From positions 23,105,501-23,169,500 of the forward strand of contig JAJNNQ010000003.1 in assembly GCA_027886175.1 (NCBI GenBank): a stretch of DNA of 64,000 bases. Reading direction: 5' to 3'. Positions 60,275 through 64,000 of this stretch are shown in pieces (position 1 is the stretch's first letter; every line of letters starts with the position of its first letter). The position numbers and the translations under genes were made by a program. This DNA comes from Phylloscopus collybita. Taxonomy: Eukaryota > Chordata > Aves > Passeriformes > Phylloscopidae. The notes below the pieces were generated by a model. That model was not told the origin of the DNA. It saw only the letters and a list, made by a program, of their open reading frames with translations, and made no database searches.

Positions 60275-63200
60275 GAAAAGCAGGTGTATTTAAGGGCTTA
60301 CAGGGTTTGTTCCAGTTTTTGGCCTGCTATAAGGATGAAGTAGGGAAGGAGGACATGGAAGGAATCTTTAGAGAAAAGAGGGAGAGCAGAGCTTTTAATA
60401 GACTTTTATGACTGTCTTTATATTTCCAATACATCCAATAAGCTTTTTTTCTTAGGAGTCATTTTTTCTGAAGCCTAGGAAGGAGCACATCCCCCATCCT
60501 TTCCCTTGAGATGATGTCCCAGTGGAACTACAGTCTGAAAGCACTGTCCTCCCATTAACAGCCACCAGTGAAATGCAGAACAGAGCTACAGGGACACTCA
60601 ATTCCTTTTGCTTTTTTCTGCAGGAGGCAATGCTTAGCTGTCAGTGGCAGGAAGACATCTGCCACATTGTGTCCTCTTCACTTTGCCACTCGGGGTAGGA
60701 TTTACCCTGGGTAATTTCAACAATCTCAACTTAGGTTTTTAGCTTTGATTTCCAGTGAGAGAAGGGACATCTTCAAAATCTGACTTGTCCTCTCCTAGAA
60801 CAGATAAACAGATATCTGGGTGAGTTGAGATCACCCTTATTGCAAAACTTGTCTTTCCCCACTGACCACACAGGAAACAGCACAAGGAAGAGCTTTGGCT
60901 GTCTTCCAGGGATTTCCATCTTTTCTAATTTCAGACATTTGTCTCACATCTAGTAGCTCTTCCAGGTTGTTGTCAATGCATCAAGCATCCCTCAGAAACA
61001 ACACTGGTGATACTCATTTGTACCTCTGGTGACTGGATGGGAGCAAGAAGAAATGCCTTCTCCTGATCTTTGGATGAGGTTTCTCCCTGGCTTTGTGCTG
61101 TAACAAATGCTCTGCTACTTCCATCATGTTTCTCCTCCACCCAAAGCTCAACACATGCATTTTTGAGTTAACAGATTTTGTTCAACTTCAGTTTTAGATA
61201 AATAAGAAAGAAACAGAATTTCAAAACACAAACCAAAGGATTCAGACAAGCTTTTTTTCCCTCCCTGTGCTCCTACACACATTGCAAAACTTCTCCATCT
61301 TTGGAAAAGTTAGGGACCAAAGAGATTTGAAATTCTGCCTTCTGCCACTAACTTTTGAAGCTGGCAAAGCTTTGAAAATGGAAAAGCTGAGACAGAAGGA
61401 GGGGAACGGGAAAGAGAATGGGAAGAAATCGCAGTTCCTACAGAATTCTTTTTGCACTAAGACAAAGAAGAAGAAAATGTAAGAAAAAAAATGTCAAAAC
61501 TCCAATTCTTCTTTTTTTTTAATATCAAGTGAAAGTGTCTTTTCTTTTCCTGAAGTGAGTGATTTTGCAAAAAAAGTTTGTGTTAGGAGAAAGGAAAATC
61601 AATAAAATAATTTTTTTCCCTAGTTGTGACTGCTGTCACATTAATAATCTACCACAACAGTAATTATATTTTTATGCTGCAGCAGAGGAGATATCTGTAT
61701 TTTTAATTATGTTGGCCCCTTCCTCTACTGCATCCCAAGTCCTGTTACTGAGCATGTTATGTTTAAAATGCTATGACTTAGCAAAACAAAGAGGAAATCC
61801 ATCTTTTCATGGGGCCTAGTGGGGAAATGCTGCCATACTCAGTACTATTCCTTCTTTTTTTTTGTGAGTTTTTCTGTGTGTTGGATACCTTGACAGACAC
61901 CATCCTAGTCTGGAGTGAACTGACAGCATCCACACTTGGACAAAAGGAATTCTGAGTCCAGTCCCACACTGGGCAGGAATGACTTGCATAACTGAGTGAA
62001 TCACAGCACTGGCACTGCAGCTGTCTGGACAAATCCTGTGGTAATAATATGCAAATGAGTTTGGAGCATTCCCCTGTATTAGCCACTACATTCACAGAAA
62101 TTTGTATATCCAGCCATGTAATTCAAGGGTAAAAGAGCATTTCCTTCCTGGTTTTAGGGTAACGGTGTTGGAGTTTTGTTTTTGTAAACACAGATTTGGG
62201 ATTTGCATCTTGCAGAGTCTGGATGGATCACGTCTCTTACCACCATCTCTTCTTGCTCTGTCCAGCTGTCTTTGCCCTCTGCTTCGCTGCCTTCAGGAAA
62301 GAGAAAAATGCTTTCTGGATAAAGACACCTTTCAAAAAAATCACACACTTAATTTACTTTTTATTACAAGATCTTTAAAATTAGGTATAAGGCTAATGTT
62401 TCTCAGGATAATGAGTCTCTAACTCAACATGCTGAATTTTAATGAGCTAACCTGAAAAAGCTGAAGTCATTACATATAGTAGTGACTATGTATCTATGAC
62501 TATAGTATGTATCTAGAGATATGTATCTGTTTAAATTCAGGGGTTTTAATACAAACTTGAGTGAATTTTTGAAGAAGTCTGGCCAAGGTGAACAAGACTG
62601 AGTTCTACTAAAAGAAGATTCCAAATTACGTGTGTGGTGCATCTACTGTGTGAATCACCCTGGCAAGCAGTGCAATTGCTGATCACTTGCATCACTGTCA
62701 TCTTTGTGTCCTACGAATCTTTTATTTCCTCCCATTTCTCCATGGTCAGAATAAAAATGTATTAATTTAACAAGCCAAGAGCCTAATTGGCATGTTTTTT
62801 CAGAATAGCAGGTAGAGTATACTGGTCTGTAGTGGATTGAGGATTACTGGTCAATTGTTTTTCTCTTGGAGAGGACCAAAATATTAACAATGGCAATTTT
62901 AATTCTCTTTGGATAGTTCAGTTCAGAAAGTGACTCATCATTGAAACAGAAGGACTCAATTCAGAGTCCATAAACAGTGTCACAGGGGATACAGCACACA
63001 AAAGATTTTGAAATCTTGAAAATTCTTCCAGAAGGAGTTATTTTTCTTGCTTTCTAGAAGCAGGCAAGAGCAGTATGAGCTTTGTGTCTGAGAAGCTGTA
63101 TCTTCTGATGATTAGATTGTGGCAAAACAGATACTCTGCTATTGGAAATAATTGTGTCTCCAGACCAGGTGCTCTTATGCCTTTGCTGAACACACCATTC

Positions 63201-64000
63201 CTTGCAAATATGCCTCAAGCATTTGCATGAAATGAAGCCTGAAACCTTTACCAAGTGTGCTGAGAATAAGCACACTCAGAAGAATTTTTATTTTCTTTGA
63301 AGAGTACCACCAGCTACTCTGATTCTCTTTGACATCTACTTGTGCTCATATTGATTTGATTTTATAAACCCTCTCTGTAATTCTTCCTGTGTGTAGAGCA
63401 AGTAATTGTATGCACATTTTAATCTTTCAATTGATGCTCTGGGTGTCTGGAAAAAATCTGGGAAGATTTCCTGAAGTGTGTACTGAAGGCATTAGAGAAG
63501 TGTCCTTTCTACAGAGCATAACCAAACACTTCTACGCCTGGGGAGCTTAGATACCTGAATTATTTTTTTCACTTTGTTTTATTGAGTAAGGTTCTGTGCT
63601 ATTCTGTCCTTTGGGACTACAATCGTGTTTCTGGTAGACAGATAATTGTACGTGCTGTTTGTATCAGACTGTACTCAGTGGTCAACTCCTAGGAGGTTAT
63701 GCTGAAGCAATGTTATCCCCCACACAAACCTCACAGTGGCTGCCTGATTATTGCTTGTTTTCAGGGTTAAAAGAGGCTGCCCTTCTTAGGGGGTGGTGTG
63801 AGAGGTAACTGATACTGTTTGGCATCGTGCTTTGTGACAGTTTATAAATATCTGGCAAGAAAATCATAACATTTATGCTTCTGCCTCCAGGAGGAGGGAT
63901 TCATTCAGTCAGAAAACCCCTCTGTATGTTCAAACTCAACCCTAAAACAATGATCCTATTTTATGAATAAATTTAAGCTTTTGTACAGCGAGGTAGATTA
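60271..64000. other. Unique non-coding sequence to window end
   Basis: No exon, RNA gene or interspersed repeat recognised. Small GTATCTA-type repeats occur at about 62487-62528. Open frames stay near 100 codons or below. Confidence 0.5.

Noticed and set aside
1..64000. CRISPR arrays, operons, tRNA or rRNA genes, origins
   Set aside because: None seen. The tandem repeat at 56.5 kb lacks unique spacers, and the window has vertebrate character throughout.

Overview
The window reads as vertebrate nuclear DNA, most likely from a bird and probably a passerine. Three things point there. It contains 3' ends of CR1 LINEs, the dominant avian retroposon. It contains at least ten short ERV LTRs of avian type. 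No intact gene is visible in 64 kb. I recognise no protein-coding exon and no RNA gene. The long open frames are chance frames, LTR frames, or frames through a stop-free tandem repeat. The species and the host locus cannot be named from sequence alone; the layout suits an intron of a large gene or an intergenic stretch.

Layout. 1-6.6 kb: mostly unique sequence, a T/G-only tract (1831-2085) and a solo LTR (3507-4106). 6.6-9.2 kb: a cluster of non-LTR elements, namely a poly(A)-tailed retroposed fragment with an 8-bp target duplication, a MIR-like SINE remnant and a decayed CR1/L3-type LINE of about 1.2 kb that keeps three collinear reverse-transcriptase motifs. 10.5-11.0 kb: a weakly coding-like segment on the minus strand. 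13-27 kb: a TA/TG microsatellite, a second T/G tract, LTRs at 18.3 and 24.1 kb, and two CR1 3' ends (23.0 kb plus, 27.0 kb minus). 27.3-50 kb: LTRs at 27.3, 33.0, 41.2 and 43.6 kb separated by long unique stretches, and a third T/G tract at 46.7 kb. 50-60 kb: an ERVK-type solo LTR (50.3 kb), a fourth T/G tract (52.1 kb), and a GC-rich minisatellite of about 1 kb (56.5-57.5 kb) lying between two copies of one LTR family in inverted orientation (54.5 and 58.7 kb). 60-64 kb: a run of 44 A, then unique sequence.

The LTRs fall into five families, called A to E here. A has five copies (TGTCTTGG...CCAAGACA ends), B has two (TGATGCC...GGCATCA ends), and C, D and E have one each. None has recognisable gag, pol or env next to it, so all look like solo LTRs. 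Several keep their target duplication, a TATA-like box, a CCAAT box and a poly(A) signal, and these give the strand of each. Eight of ten lie on the minus strand. All four T/G tracts are T/G-rich on the plus strand. Both would fit an intron of a plus-strand gene, but this is only an inference.

I found no new multi-gene system. The points most worth a second look are the poly(A) retroposition event, the minisatellite with its dense CAGCTG motifs, the mosaic LTR at 3.5 kb and the ancient LINE.
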